Source: Candidatus Defluviilinea proxima (GTDB lineage: Bacteria > Chloroflexota > Anaerolineae > Anaerolineales > Villigracilaceae). From it: a stretch of 64,000 bases of DNA. The notes under the pieces are model-generated. The model did not search any database, was not told the origin of the DNA, and was given only the letters and a program-made list of their open reading frames with translations. Location: positions 2,247,501 to 2,311,500 of the forward strand of contig JADKIW010000001.1 in the NCBI GenBank assembly GCA_016721115.1, read 5' to 3'. The position numbers and the translations under genes are program-made. Positions 7,417 through 16,137 of this stretch are shown in pieces. How positions within the stretch are numbered: position 1 is the first letter of the stretch; every line of letters begins with the position of its first letter.

Positions 7417-8342
7417 TGGACATGGAAGCACTTGCCAGATTCTGGCCCTTGATCTATTCGACCATTCGAGAACTTTGGGAAATTACTGAACCAAGCATCG
7501 AAGATGCCGCCGTAAAAAACGACATTCCGATAGAGCTGTACTACTACAGCGAATTAGGTCTGGAAGTTTTTTCGGTTGAAAACTTTTTCTACCGTGATCC
7601 TTTCACGAACCCTGAGCAGTTTGAAAAGGCCTTTGCACGTTTCGATGTAAAAGGTTGGATCACCCCATTGCCTGATGAAGAATATCAAGTTTCACGCAGG
7701 GCACAGGATGCCGTGCGCCAGATCATCAACGTGGGAAACGAGCAACTCACAGGCTTTGATTTGATATCGGACGATGAATTGAAGCATGTCATGGCTTTGC
7801 TCAAGCAAATCGTCAATGCCAATCTTGAGGCGCCTGAACCGCCTGAAAAATGGGCCATCGTTAAACGCTTCCGTGTGGCGAATGTGCAGAGTCCATTGAT
7901 CGTACAGATCAAAGAAGCTCTTCTGGATTTGTTTGCCTACCGTGATGATTCTCATCTCTCTGCGGCGTATCCGCATTATGGGCAGGCGGGTATTGTGTGG
8001 AGTGTGCTTGGTTATATCGCAAGGGGAAACGCTGTCACTGCAAAACAGATGGCTGGGTCAATGACTTTCCGTGGCTACGGAACGGAAGATTATGAAGTGG
8101 CAATTGCGGCAACTGTTGAACTTGGTTGGGCTGAGCCTGCGGATGTACAAGACGCCTATCGTATTACTCCCAAGGGCAGGGAAATCCGCGAAGAGGTCGA
8201 CAAGTTGACCGATGAATATTTCTATCGTCCCTGGTCTGTGTTGGCTGACAATGAAGTTGATGAGTTGTATGGCTTGTTGACGAAGTTACACAGTCAGCTT
8301 GTGATTTATAAAAGAACTATTGCAGGTGATGGTCGCATCTAA
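7416..8342 (+). CDS. Unknown protein in two-component operon, C-terminal winged-helix-like
   Basis: A 308-residue soluble protein lies between the response regulator and the kinase. The N-terminal two thirds is predicted alpha-helical without familiar motifs. The C-terminal third (about 185-260; YIARGNAVTAKQMAGSM, AVELGWAEPADVQDAYRITPKGREIRE) reads like a winged-helix segment: helix-turn-helix followed by the YRxTxKGxxI wing typical of MarR-like folds. It also resembles the helical SCO6745-type family. Its coupling to the regulator (one-base overlap) and position 22 bases before the kinase suggest a role in the same signalling pathway, perhaps as an auxiliary or target regulator. No function is established from sequence. 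Confidence 0.6.
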   Translation: MDMEALARFWPLIYSTIRELWEITEPSIEDAAVKNDIPIELYYYSELGLEVFSVENFFYRDPFTNPEQFEKAFARFDVKGWITPLPDEEYQVSRRAQDAVRQIINVGNEQLTGFDLISDDELKHVMALLKQIVNANLEAPEPPEKWAIVKRFRVANVQSPLIVQIKEALLDLFAYRDDSHLSAAYPHYGQAGIVWSVLGYIARGNAVTAKQMAGSMTFRGYGTEDYEVAIAATVELGWAEPADVQDAYRITPKGREIREEVDKLTDEYFYRPWSVLADNEVDELYGLLTKLHSQLVIYKRTIAGDGRI

Positions 8343-8364
8343 AGGGATCGTCACCTTTTGAGTC

Positions 8365-9747
8365 ATGTTTACATCCCTTCGTTCTCGTCTTTGGTTAAGT
8401 TATGCATTTATCGTCACCACGGCTCTTGGCATTGTGGCTGTGGTTTTGTTGGTGTATCTTCTTCGTAATCCTGTCCTTTCACGTCAGACCCAGCAACAAT
8501 TGAATACGGTTAAGAATCTTGTGCTTGAAAACCCGAAACAGTTAGTCAATGATCCCGTTGCACTTTCGACTCTCTCAAAGACATATAATGTCCGTTTGCT
8601 TGTTTTCGACAAGACCCGCGAAGTTGTGACGGATACAAACCCCGAAAAGCCTCAGATTCCGTTTCCTCGTAAAAACCTACTCAACAGAAATTCACAAGCC
8701 GCCCTGGATACAAAGGGCGATGTGTGGCTCTATACTTTCAGCCGCCTGCAAAATGGACAAATACTGGTTGTGACGGCGCCACGTCCGCGTGCGGCGGTAC
8801 TGAATATTTTTGCCGACGAGTTTTTTCTCCCGATCCTTGAAGCGGGTGTTGTCGCGCTCTCGCTTTCGTTGATCCTTGCCTTTGCGCTTTCTCGCTGGGT
8901 GGCAGACCCACTCCAACAGGTTGTACTTGCCGCACGCAAATACCCGCAAGGGAATGATGAAATCAAACGTATCAAGCCGAGCGGTCCGCATGAGGTACAG
9001 GACTTGACGAGGGCATTCAATTCCATGATCGCGAGGGTGCAAAGTAGTCAGCGTTCGCAGAGAGAGTTTGTTGCAAACGTCTCGCACGAGTTGAAGACCC
9101 CGCTTACATCCATTCAGGGATTTGCACAGGCGATCCTTGATAATACGGCGGATACACCCGAAGCACGCAAGCAGGCCGCGCAGATCATCTATGATGAGTC
9201 AGGTCGTATGCATCGTATGGCGCTCAATCTTCTTGATCTTGCCCGCCTTGAAGCTGGTACTGCTGACTTGACGATGACAGATGTAGATATGAAAGCTTTA
9301 TTGGAAAATATGGTTGTGAAATTCACGCCACAAGCCGAGAAAGCAAATGTGACATTGCAATTACAAGTCCCGCCAAATCTACCGTCTGTGATTGGTGATG
9401 GCGATCGTCTCTCACAAGTCTTTACGAATCTCGTTGACAACGCTTTGAAATTCACGCCCGCTGGGGGGCAGGTGACTCTGTCTGCGAAAAAAGTTGGGGC
9501 TGAGATGGAACTGTCGGTTGCTGATACAGGCCTCGGCGTCCCGAATGAAGCGTTGTCTCGTCTTTTTGATCGTTTCTATCAAGTTGACCCGTCCAGAGCG
9601 GGCGGTATGGCGCATGGGGCTGGCCTTGGGCTTGCGATAGTCAAAGAGATCGTTGAAGCGCATGGTGGTAAAATTGGCGTCCGCAGTCAGGTAGGGCTCG
9701 GAACTACTTTCACGATCCACCTGCCGCTTGTTGCTACGCAAAAATAA
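8365..9747 (+). CDS. Membrane sensor histidine kinase (HAMP)
   Basis: The 460-residue kinase has TM1 at about residues 10-34, an extracytoplasmic sensor region of about 110 residues, and TM2 at about 152-176. These are followed by a HAMP linker, a HisKA domain with phosphoacceptor H241 in NVSHELKTPLTS, and an HATPase_c domain with N-box (LVDNALKFTP), G1 (VADTGLGVP), F-box and G2 (GAGLGLAIVKEIVEAHGG). All catalytic boxes are intact. The sensor part has no recognised PAS or CHASE motif, so the signal is unknown. It is the third gene of the operon with the OmpR-type regulator and is its likely partner. Confidence 0.92.
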   Translation: MFTSLRSRLWLSYAFIVTTALGIVAVVLLVYLLRNPVLSRQTQQQLNTVKNLVLENPKQLVNDPVALSTLSKTYNVRLLVFDKTREVVTDTNPEKPQIPFPRKNLLNRNSQAALDTKGDVWLYTFSRLQNGQILVVTAPRPRAAVLNIFADEFFLPILEAGVVALSLSLILAFALSRWVADPLQQVVLAARKYPQGNDEIKRIKPSGPHEVQDLTRAFNSMIARVQSSQRSQREFVANVSHELKTPLTSIQGFAQAILDNTADTPEARKQAAQIIYDESGRMHRMALNLLDLARLEAGTADLTMTDVDMKALLENMVVKFTPQAEKANVTLQLQVPPNLPSVIGDGDRLSQVFTNLVDNALKFTPAGGQVTLSAKKVGAEMELSVADTGLGVPNEALSRLFDRFYQVDPSRAGGMAHGAGLGLAIVKEIVEAHGGKIGVRSQVGLGTTFTIHLPLVATQK

Positions 9748-9751
9748 TTTT

Positions 9752-9800
9752 CACGGATTACGAATTACGCATTATCATTAGTAGTCCGTAGTTCGTATTA
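9752..9800 (+). repeat. Degenerate heptamer repeat before GT2 gene
   Basis: The 52-base gap between kinase and glycosyltransferase is built of seven 7-base units (cacggat, tacgaat, tacgcat, tatcatt, agtagtc, cgtagtt, cgtatta) ending at the ATG. It contains no clear Shine-Dalgarno. Confidence 0.5.
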
Positions 9801-10801
9801 TGCCAAAAGTTTCCGTCATCATTCCCTGTTATAACGAGCAATCGACCATTCGTTTGTTGCTGACAGCTCTGCGCGAGCAGACTTTTCCGCGCGCCGAAAT
9901 GGAAGTCGTGATTGCTGATGGCATGTCTTCGGATGGAACGCGCGATGCGATTACTGCGTTTCAAAAAGTGTTCCCTGATTTGAATGTTCGCGTGGTGGAC
10001 AATACGCTTCGTTCCATCCCTTCGGCTGTGAACCGCGCTATTGAATCTTCGCGTGGCGATATTATTGTCCGCCTCGATGCTCATTCCAAGCCTTATCCTG
10101 ATTATGTCGCGAATTGTGTAAGCGCAATCGAAGCTGGGCGAGGAGATAATGTTGGTGGTGTATGGGAGATCCATCCCGGTACAGATACGTGGATCGCTAA
10201 ATCCATTGCAGTTGCGGCCTCACATCCGCTTGGGGTGGGGGATGCGTTATATCGCCATGCTACGCAAGCCGCAGAAGTGGACACGGTCCCGTTTGGCTCG
10301 TTCAAGCGTTCTTTGATCGAACGTGTGGGTTTGTTCGACGAGTCCCTGCTTACAAATGAAGATTATGAATTCAACGCTCGCATACGAAAAGCGGGTGGTA
10401 AAATCTGGCTCGATCCGTCCATACGCTCGGTTTATTATGCACGTTCCACACTTCTGGAACTTGCACGCCAGTACTGGCGTTATGGATTTTGGAAGTGGCG
10501 AATGCTTCGGCGATATCCCGATACTTTAAGATGGAGGCAGGCTCTGCCTCCGTTGTTCGTCTTGAGCTTGTTGGTTTTGGCCTTGGCTTCCACTTTTATT
10601 CCAGTTGTTGGGATTGTACTGATCGCAGAGCTGGCTATTTATTTTTCAATTTTTTTACTTGCCGGATTCGATAAAGCCGTTCGTTTGGCGAATCCCTATT
10701 TGATTATCGGACTTCCGCTGACGATCCCCGTCATGCATATCACATGGGGTGCTGGGTTCTTGTGGAGTATTTTTAATTTGGATGATAAGTTAAATGGCTG
10801 A
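9800..10801 (+). CDS. Glycosyltransferase family 2
   Basis: The 333-residue protein has a GT-A domain (residues 1-230) starting with VSVIIPCYNEQSTI, the acidic VIADGMSSDGT segment, and the metal-binding LDAHSKP region (in place of DxD), followed by ESLLTNEDYEFNARIRKAGG, the usual acceptor/catalytic-base region. Two or three membrane segments follow at the C-terminus (about 255-325), so it probably works on a lipid-linked sugar at the inner membrane face. It starts a polysaccharide gene run. Its end overlaps the next gene by 8 bases, which suggests co-translation. Donor and acceptor sugars cannot be inferred. Confidence 0.87.
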   Translation: MPKVSVIIPCYNEQSTIRLLLTALREQTFPRAEMEVVIADGMSSDGTRDAITAFQKVFPDLNVRVVDNTLRSIPSAVNRAIESSRGDIIVRLDAHSKPYPDYVANCVSAIEAGRGDNVGGVWEIHPGTDTWIAKSIAVAASHPLGVGDALYRHATQAAEVDTVPFGSFKRSLIERVGLFDESLLTNEDYEFNARIRKAGGKIWLDPSIRSVYYARSTLLELARQYWRYGFWKWRMLRRYPDTLRWRQALPPLFVLSLLVLALASTFIPVVGIVLIAELAIYFSIFLLAGFDKAVRLANPYLIIGLPLTIPVMHITWGAGFLWSIFNLDDKLNG

Positions 10802-11570
10802 TAATCTACGTACTACACCGTTGCGATTACGTCCGAGCGAGCATCGTACGATCCTTTTATTTGGCGATCTGGCTATGGCCATTGTCTCTATGTTTGCTGC
10901 ATTGGAAACATGGAGACGTTATAACCTATACATAGGCATCTCTGATCTTGTTGCGGAGGGCTTTTCTCTTCATCGCGCTCAGTTGCTGGCAGAATTGCGT
11001 ACGAATATCGAAGTCCCTTTTTGGTTCTACCTACTCCCGATTCTTTGGATGATCCTGCTTGTGGAGTTGTATGAACCTCATGTAGCGGGGAGCGGGCGTA
11101 AAACAACACGTGGGATTGCCATCGCTGCGTTGTTAGGTTTGGTCGGTTATTCGTTAGTCTTTATCATACGTCAGGAACCAACCAACCTTCCTCGTATCGG
11201 GGTAGGTGCTTTTCTTCTTTTCGCTTCCCTTTTGACCCTTGGCTGGCGCATGATTTTCATCCGCATCTACAAGCGGACGGGACAACTACGCCGTATTCTC
11301 TTGATTGGTGCTGGGAAGGCAGGCCAGGTTCTGGCCGAACTATATCAGTCTGTAGGGACAAGGTCGTTTAATATCATTGGCTTTATAGATGATGATGCCC
11401 AAAAAGTGGGAAAAAAGTTTTATGGGCTTCCTGTTCTTGGGGGAAGTGATAATTTGCTTGAGTTGATCGATGCATACCGCATTTCTGACCTTGTCGTTGC
11501 GATTAATGGGGAAATTCGAGGCGCAACTTTTCAGACCATTTTGGATGCTCAGGAAAAGGTGTGGATGTGA
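10794..11570 (+). CDS. Polyprenyl sugar-phosphate transferase, N-terminal part (frameshifted)
   Basis: This frame encodes the membrane part (about five TM segments, residues 20-160) and the Rossmann-like module (RILLIGAGKAGQVLAELY, IIGFIDDDAQKVGKKFYG) of a WcaJ/EpsE-type polyprenyl glycosylphosphotransferase. These enzymes start exopolysaccharide synthesis by moving a sugar phosphate onto undecaprenyl phosphate. It ends prematurely at TGA 11568-11570. Adding one G in the A4G2 stretch at 11554-11559 would give DAQEKGVDVTRMPILYEE, the normal family sequence, and join it to the next frame. Either the gene is genuinely broken or the assembly lost one base. Confidence 0.8.
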   Translation: MADNLRTTPLRLRPSEHRTILLFGDLAMAIVSMFAALETWRRYNLYIGISDLVAEGFSLHRAQLLAELRTNIEVPFWFYLLPILWMILLVELYEPHVAGSGRKTTRGIAIAALLGLVGYSLVFIIRQEPTNLPRIGVGAFLLFASLLTLGWRMIFIRIYKRTGQLRRILLIGAGKAGQVLAELYQSVGTRSFNIIGFIDDDAQKVGKKFYGLPVLGGSDNLLELIDAYRISDLVVAINGEIRGATFQTILDAQEKVWM

Positions 11571-12262
11571 CCCGTATGCCCATCCTTTATGAAGAGATGA
11601 CGAGTCGCGTTCCGATCCATCATTTGGAATCGGATTGGATCATCCGTTCCTTTGTGGATGGGTTGCCTGTAAGTGGTTTCTATGAACTGTTCAAACGGTT
11701 GATCGATATTGTTGGCGGAATTGTTGGACTTTTAATTTTATTGATTGCCACTCCATTTTTGGGGTTGGCTATTTATTTCGACTCTGGTTTGCCCATTTTC
11801 TACTCGCAACCCCGGTTAGGCCGTGGACGTTCAACATTCACTATCTACAAATTTCGTAGTATGCGTAAAAACACCGATTCATATGGTGATATTCGTAGAA
11901 CGTTGGAGAATGACCCTCGTATCACTCGTGTGGGTAACTTTATACGAAAGGCGCGTCTCGATGAACTTCCCCAATTTTGGAATGTACTTCGTGGAGATAT
12001 GAGCCTTGTTGGTCCGCGTGCCGAGGTGCCTGAATTGGTTGAAGAGTATCAGAAACAGGTTCCTTTTTACAGAGCACGTTTACTTGTCAAACCTGGTCTT
12101 ACGGGATGGGCGCAGATCAATTATGGCTATGTTGCCAGTGTTACCGAAACATCTATCAAGCTTGAATATGACTTGTATTACATCAAACACCGCACCATCT
12201 CGATGGATTTCCAAATCATTTTACGAACGATAAGCACTGTTTTACGGAGAACAGGTAGATGA
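11561..12262 (+). CDS. Polyprenyl sugar-phosphate transferase, catalytic C-terminal part (frameshifted)
   Basis: This is the catalytic bacterial sugar transferase domain of the preceding gene. It has a membrane-dipping helix (about residues 55-75), YKFRSMRKN, RITRVGNFIRKARLDELPQ, the conserved NVLRGDMSLVGPRAEVP and the C-terminal KPGLTGWAQINYG. All hallmark residues are present, so the intact 488-residue enzyme would be active. A GTG at 11561 could in principle start it separately, since the catalytic domain alone is functional in some family members. No ribosome binding site supports this, however. It overlaps the epimerase gene by 4 bases. Confidence 0.8.
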   Translation: MDVTRMPILYEEMTSRVPIHHLESDWIIRSFVDGLPVSGFYELFKRLIDIVGGIVGLLILLIATPFLGLAIYFDSGLPIFYSQPRLGRGRSTFTIYKFRSMRKNTDSYGDIRRTLENDPRITRVGNFIRKARLDELPQFWNVLRGDMSLVGPRAEVPELVEEYQKQVPFYRARLLVKPGLTGWAQINYGYVASVTETSIKLEYDLYYIKHRTISMDFQIILRTISTVLRRTGR

Positions 12263-13206
12263 TGAAATATCTTGTTACTGGTGGTGCGGGCTTTATTGGG
12301 TCGCATATTGTCAGCGCCTTGCTTGAGCAGGGCACATCTGTTCGTATATTGGATAACTTCAGCACCGGCAAACGCGAAAATATCGAAGCGTTGACCCAGC
12401 AATTCGGACGGGATCAACTCGAAATTCAAGAAGGAGACGTGCGGAACGCTTCAGACGTGAAAGCGGCTGTTTCGGGCGTCGACATCTTGTTCCATGAAGC
12501 GGCTTTTGTCTCTGTCGCGCAATCCATGGAAGAACCGCAGGAATGTTTTGATGTGAATATCACGGGCACGTCATTGTTGTTCAATGCGGCTCGTAAAGCA
12601 GGTGTCAGGCGTGCAGTAGTTGCGTCTAGTGCAGCAGTCTATGGAGATTCAGACGCACTCCCCTCAATTGAAGATGCAGAACTTCAGCAAAAATCCCCTT
12701 ATGCTGTATCGAAGCGGGTCAATGAAATGTATGCTGACTTGTTCACGAAAGAGTTTGACTTCGAAGTGGTCGCATTGCGATACTTCAACGTATATGGTCC
12801 ACGCCAGCGACCTGACTCAATGTACGCCGCCGCTGTGCCGATATTTGCACGCCGATTACTGGACGGCAAACCGATCACGATCTATGGCGATGGCGGACAA
12901 ACCCGTGACCTCATCAATGTGCGTGACGTGGTGCGTGCCAACTTGTTTGCTTCTGAACATCCTGATGCAGCGGGAAAAGTTTTCAACGTTTGCACGGGCA
13001 TTGAAACCCGCCTGCTTGACCTGCTCGATGTTTTGTATACCATGTTCCCAAATGCGCCGAAACATGAATTTGCTCCGCCTCGTGCAGGAGACCTTTATCG
13101 TTCTATCGGAAGCCCGCAAAAAGCAAAAGTTGTGATGGGCTTTGAAGCGCAGGTTTCATTGGCCGACGGTTTAAGAGAAGTCGTTGAATGGATGCGTAAT
13201 AACTAA
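12259..13206 (+). CDS. NAD-dependent sugar epimerase (extended SDR)
   Basis: The 315-residue protein is an extended short-chain dehydrogenase of the UDP-hexose 4-epimerase group. It has the NAD-binding TGGAGFIGSHI at residues 6-16, the catalytic Ser (VASSAAVYGD), the Tyr/Lys pair in SPYAVSK, and the sugar-binding RYFNVYGPRQRPDSMYAAAVP and GDGGQTRDLINVRDV segments. The Pro-rich NVYGPRQRP plus the VxIFxxR region resembles WbpP/Gne-type UDP-GlcNAc/GalNAc epimerases, but the substrate is not certain. It overlaps the sugar transferase gene by 4 bases and precedes the dehydratase by 21, so it probably supplies a nucleotide sugar for the same polymer. Confidence 0.88.
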   Translation: MMKYLVTGGAGFIGSHIVSALLEQGTSVRILDNFSTGKRENIEALTQQFGRDQLEIQEGDVRNASDVKAAVSGVDILFHEAAFVSVAQSMEEPQECFDVNITGTSLLFNAARKAGVRRAVVASSAAVYGDSDALPSIEDAELQQKSPYAVSKRVNEMYADLFTKEFDFEVVALRYFNVYGPRQRPDSMYAAAVPIFARRLLDGKPITIYGDGGQTRDLINVRDVVRANLFASEHPDAAGKVFNVCTGIETRLLDLLDVLYTMFPNAPKHEFAPPRAGDLYRSIGSPQKAKVVMGFEAQVSLADGLREVVEWMRNN

Positions 13207-13227
13207 TTTTCAGCCTTTTATTATTTC

Positions 13228-15114
13228 ATGTCCCGTCCTCGCTCCCATGTTCGTAATCGCTTTGTCCTCTTCGGAGATATAGCTCTCATCATCATTTCGG
13301 TGTTGGGAAGTTTTGCGTTGCGGCTCGACGTGGGCGAGTTACCATTTTATTTCCCCGCCGCCATGTTGATGTGCGTAGTGGCGCTCGCGATCAAAATCCC
13401 CACGTATTTTTCATTTGGTTTATATCGCCGCTTATGGATCTATGCCAGCACGGGTGAACTACGTTTGATTACTGTTGCGGTAACGACTGCGTCTGTATTG
13501 ACTTCAGGCGTCATGGCAGTTTTGTATGTAACAGGTAATGTGTACCCTGGTATGCCTCGCTCTGCTCTAGGCATCGACTGGCTCCTCTCGCTTGTTCTCA
13601 TTGGCGGTTCTCGTTTTGCGCTTCGTATTCTTGCTGAACAATCCACGACCTCACGCACAAACGGAAAGACCAAGCGCGCCATCATCATTGGTGCAGGGGA
13701 CGCGGGTGCGTTGGTTGTACGTGAACTGCAAAAATCATCTCAACTGAATCTGATCCCTGTTGGCTTCCTCGATGATGACTCCGCTAAGCAAAAACATTCG
13801 ATCCATGGTGTGACCGTAATTGGCAGGGTGAAAGACCTTGCCAATGCCATCGACCAACATAACATCGAAGAAGTGATCATCGCCATTCCCTCCGCTCCAG
13901 GACAACTTGTCCGCATGGTCAATGACGTTTGCCGCCTCAAGGGAATTCCCTCTCGCACGATGCCTGGCATCTACGAACTTATCGGTGGCAGGGTCAATGT
14001 CTCCCGCCTCCGCGAAGTCGACATCACTGACCTCTTGCGCCGTGAACCTATTCGTGTCAATGATGATGCGGTAGGCGCCGCTCTCGAAGGCAAACGCGTT
14101 CTTGTCACAGGTGCGGGTGGCTCTATTGGAAGCGAACTCTGTCGTCAGATCGTGCGTCGCAATCCAGCCGAACTTGTGCTCCTCGGTCATGGAGAGAACA
14201 GCATCTTTGAGATTCTCCTCGAATTGCAAAACGATTATCCCGATCTCGCCATTTATCCCGTTATCGCCGATATTCGCAATCAAGAACGCCTTGTGCCAAT
14301 CTTTGCACAGTATCAACCGCAAATTGTTTTTCACACCGCCGCACACAAGCATGTTCCGCTTATGGAAGCAAACATTGTTGAAGCGGTCACGAACAACATC
14401 CTCGGTACACATAACCTCACACAGGTGTCCATTACGCATAACGTCGAACGTTTCGTTCTCATCTCCACAGATAAAGCTGTTCGCCCTTCGAGCATCTATG
14501 GCGCAACCAAACGTCTCGCCGAAATGATCGTTATACACACTGCGAGCGTTACGCAACATGCGTTTACTGTTGTTCGCTTTGGTAATGTTCTTGGAAGTCG
14601 TGGCAGTATCATTCCCAAATTTAAAAATCAGATTGCCAACGGCGGCCCCGTCACCATCACGCATCCCGATATGTATCGTTTTTTCATGACCATCCCTGAA
14701 GCGGTCTATCTCGTTCTCCAAGCCGCATCCATGGAGCAGGGCGGCGAAACATTTGTCCTCAATATGGGCGAGCCTGTCCGCATTCTTGATCTTGCCGAAG
14801 ACCTCATTCGACTCTCTGGTCTCGAGCCTCATCGCGACATCGCCATTGCCTACACGGGCATTCGTCCCGGAGAAAAATTGACGGAAGAACTGTGGGACGA
14901 AGATACGCCTCTCAAACCGACTCTTCACCCCGATATCTCCCGCCTCGATAACGACGCTTCATCCCTAAGCCCAAACCTGATTCAGACCATTGAACATTTC
15001 TCTCGCCTCAGCCATTCCAACGATACTGAAGCTATCATCAAGTTGTTGGATGAACTCGTCCCTGGCTCTTCCATCCGTGAAACGCCGCAACCTGATATAA
15101 CATCAATGATCTAA
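13228..15114 (+). CDS. Membrane nucleotide-sugar dehydratase, CapD/WbpM family
   Basis: The 628-residue protein has four N-terminal TM segments (about residues 10-130), a CoA-binding-like Rossmann module (about 140-270; RAIIIGAGDAGALVVREL) and a C-terminal SDR domain (about 285-570) with VTGAGGSIGSELC. This is the full architecture of UDP-GlcNAc 4,6-dehydratases/5-epimerases such as WbpM and PglF. The active-site segment reads STDKAVRPSSIYGATKR. It keeps a Tyr where many family members have Met before GATKR. Additional family motifs are HTAAHKHVPLME, RFGNVLGSRGS and GIRPGEKLTEEL. It is likely involved in making a deoxy-amino sugar for the polysaccharide of this cluster. A long antisense frame (13735-14928) is only a shadow. 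Confidence 0.9.
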   Translation: MSRPRSHVRNRFVLFGDIALIIISVLGSFALRLDVGELPFYFPAAMLMCVVALAIKIPTYFSFGLYRRLWIYASTGELRLITVAVTTASVLTSGVMAVLYVTGNVYPGMPRSALGIDWLLSLVLIGGSRFALRILAEQSTTSRTNGKTKRAIIIGAGDAGALVVRELQKSSQLNLIPVGFLDDDSAKQKHSIHGVTVIGRVKDLANAIDQHNIEEVIIAIPSAPGQLVRMVNDVCRLKGIPSRTMPGIYELIGGRVNVSRLREVDITDLLRREPIRVNDDAVGAALEGKRVLVTGAGGSIGSELCRQIVRRNPAELVLLGHGENSIFEILLELQNDYPDLAIYPVIADIRNQERLVPIFAQYQPQIVFHTAAHKHVPLMEANIVEAVTNNILGTHNLTQVSITHNVERFVLISTDKAVRPSSIYGATKRLAEMIVIHTASVTQHAFTVVRFGNVLGSRGSIIPKFKNQIANGGPVTITHPDMYRFFMTIPEAVYLVLQAASMEQGGETFVLNMGEPVRILDLAEDLIRLSGLEPHRDIAIAYTGIRPGEKLTEELWDEDTPLKPTLHPDISRLDNDASSLSPNLIQTIEHFSRLSHSNDTEAIIKLLDELVPGSSIRETPQPDITSMI

Positions 15115-15168
15115 GTTGCCACGTTTACAGGTTTGAACGTTTCTACCTGCTAAACTTTAAACACAATC

Positions 15169-16137
15169 ATGCCTATCATCTCCCTCACCGACTGGAACCA
15201 CTTCATCTCTCAACACCCCAACGCCCACCTCCTCCAAACAGGGGAGTGGGGCGAGTTGAAGTCTGCGTTTGGGTGGAAACCAGTTCGGGTTGCAACTAGC
15301 AACTTTGGCGTACAAATTCTCTTTCGCAAATTACCTTTGGGGTTTACTGTGGGCTATATCCCTAAAGCAAACTTTGACCAATCTCTTTTGCCTGAAATTG
15401 ACCAAGTCTGCAAACAAAACCGCGCTATCTTTCTCAAACTCGAACCCGATTTTTGGACAGGCGAAAAACCTGAAACTTGGAACTTGAAACTTGCAACTTC
15501 GCCTCATAATATTCAACCGCCTCGCACCATCATCATAGATATTCGAGGAAATGAAGATGAGATACTGGCGAAAATGAAACAAAAGACTCGCTACAACATC
15601 CGCCTCGCCGAGAAAAAAGAAGTGATTGTCCGCGCCTCGAACGACATCGAGTCCTTTCACAAGATGATGACAGTCACAGGCGGGCGTGACGGGTTTGGAA
15701 TCCATTCGCTGGAATATTACAAGCGAGCGTATGAACTTCTCCAACCCAAAGGTTTGGGCGAAATCCTGGTGGCTGAATACGAAGGCAAGCCACTCGCCGC
15801 CTTATTTGTCGCTCGCAATGGACGTCGCGCCTACTACCTCTACGGCGCATCCACAGACGAAGAACGCAACCGCATGCCGACTTACCTCTTGCAATGGGAA
15901 GCGATGAAATGGGCAAAGGCTCATGGTTGTGAAGAGTATGATCTCTGGGGCGTCCCTGATGAAGACGAAGCTACACTCGAAGCCAACTTCGAGTCCTGCC
16001 ACGATGGCTTATGGGGTGTCTATCGTTTCAAACGTGGATTTGGCGGTGAACTCAAACGTGCCGCGCAAGCCATGGACCGAGTCTATAATCCGTTATTGTA
16101 TTGGGCGTATTTGAAGTTTATGGGAAACCGTGAATGA
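15169..16137 (+). CDS. FemAB-like aminoacyltransferase (copy 1)
   Basis: The 322-residue protein matches the FemX/FemAB peptidoglycan bridge family: NAHLLQTGEWGELKSAFGW at the N-terminus, KQKTRYNIRLAEKKEV in the middle, and the C-terminal GNAT-like half with YYLYGASTDEERNRMPTYL and LWGVYRFKRGFGGEL. Such enzymes add amino acids from aminoacyl-tRNA to lipid II or related acceptors; some relatives modify polysaccharides. A tract of five 7-base repeats (15467-15501) is inserted in frame, encoding part of PETWNLKLATS. The stop overlaps the Nudix ATG by 4 bases. A second copy lies at 17186, and a 3' fragment of a third lies at 16633. Confidence 0.88.
   Translation: MPIISLTDWNHFISQHPNAHLLQTGEWGELKSAFGWKPVRVATSNFGVQILFRKLPLGFTVGYIPKANFDQSLLPEIDQVCKQNRAIFLKLEPDFWTGEKPETWNLKLATSPHNIQPPRTIIIDIRGNEDEILAKMKQKTRYNIRLAEKKEVIVRASNDIESFHKMMTVTGGRDGFGIHSLEYYKRAYELLQPKGLGEILVAEYEGKPLAALFVARNGRRAYYLYGASTDEERNRMPTYLLQWEAMKWAKAHGCEEYDLWGVPDEDEATLEANFESCHDGLWGVYRFKRGFGGELKRAAQAMDRVYNPLLYWAYLKFMGNRE
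15467..15501 (+). repeat. In-frame heptamer repeat inside femAB copy 1
   Basis: Five consecutive 7-base units (aacctga, aacttgg, aacttga, aacttgc, aacttcg) lie within the coding frame. Thirty-five bases plus flanks keep the frame open. The corresponding segment of femAB copy 2 has no such sequence. Confidence 0.75.

Noticed and set aside
13735..14928. Long antisense gene (397 codons) opposite the CapD/WbpM gene
   Set aside because: The plus-strand frame carries all family motifs. The antisense product has no recognisable domain and no ribosome binding site; it is a shadow of codon bias.
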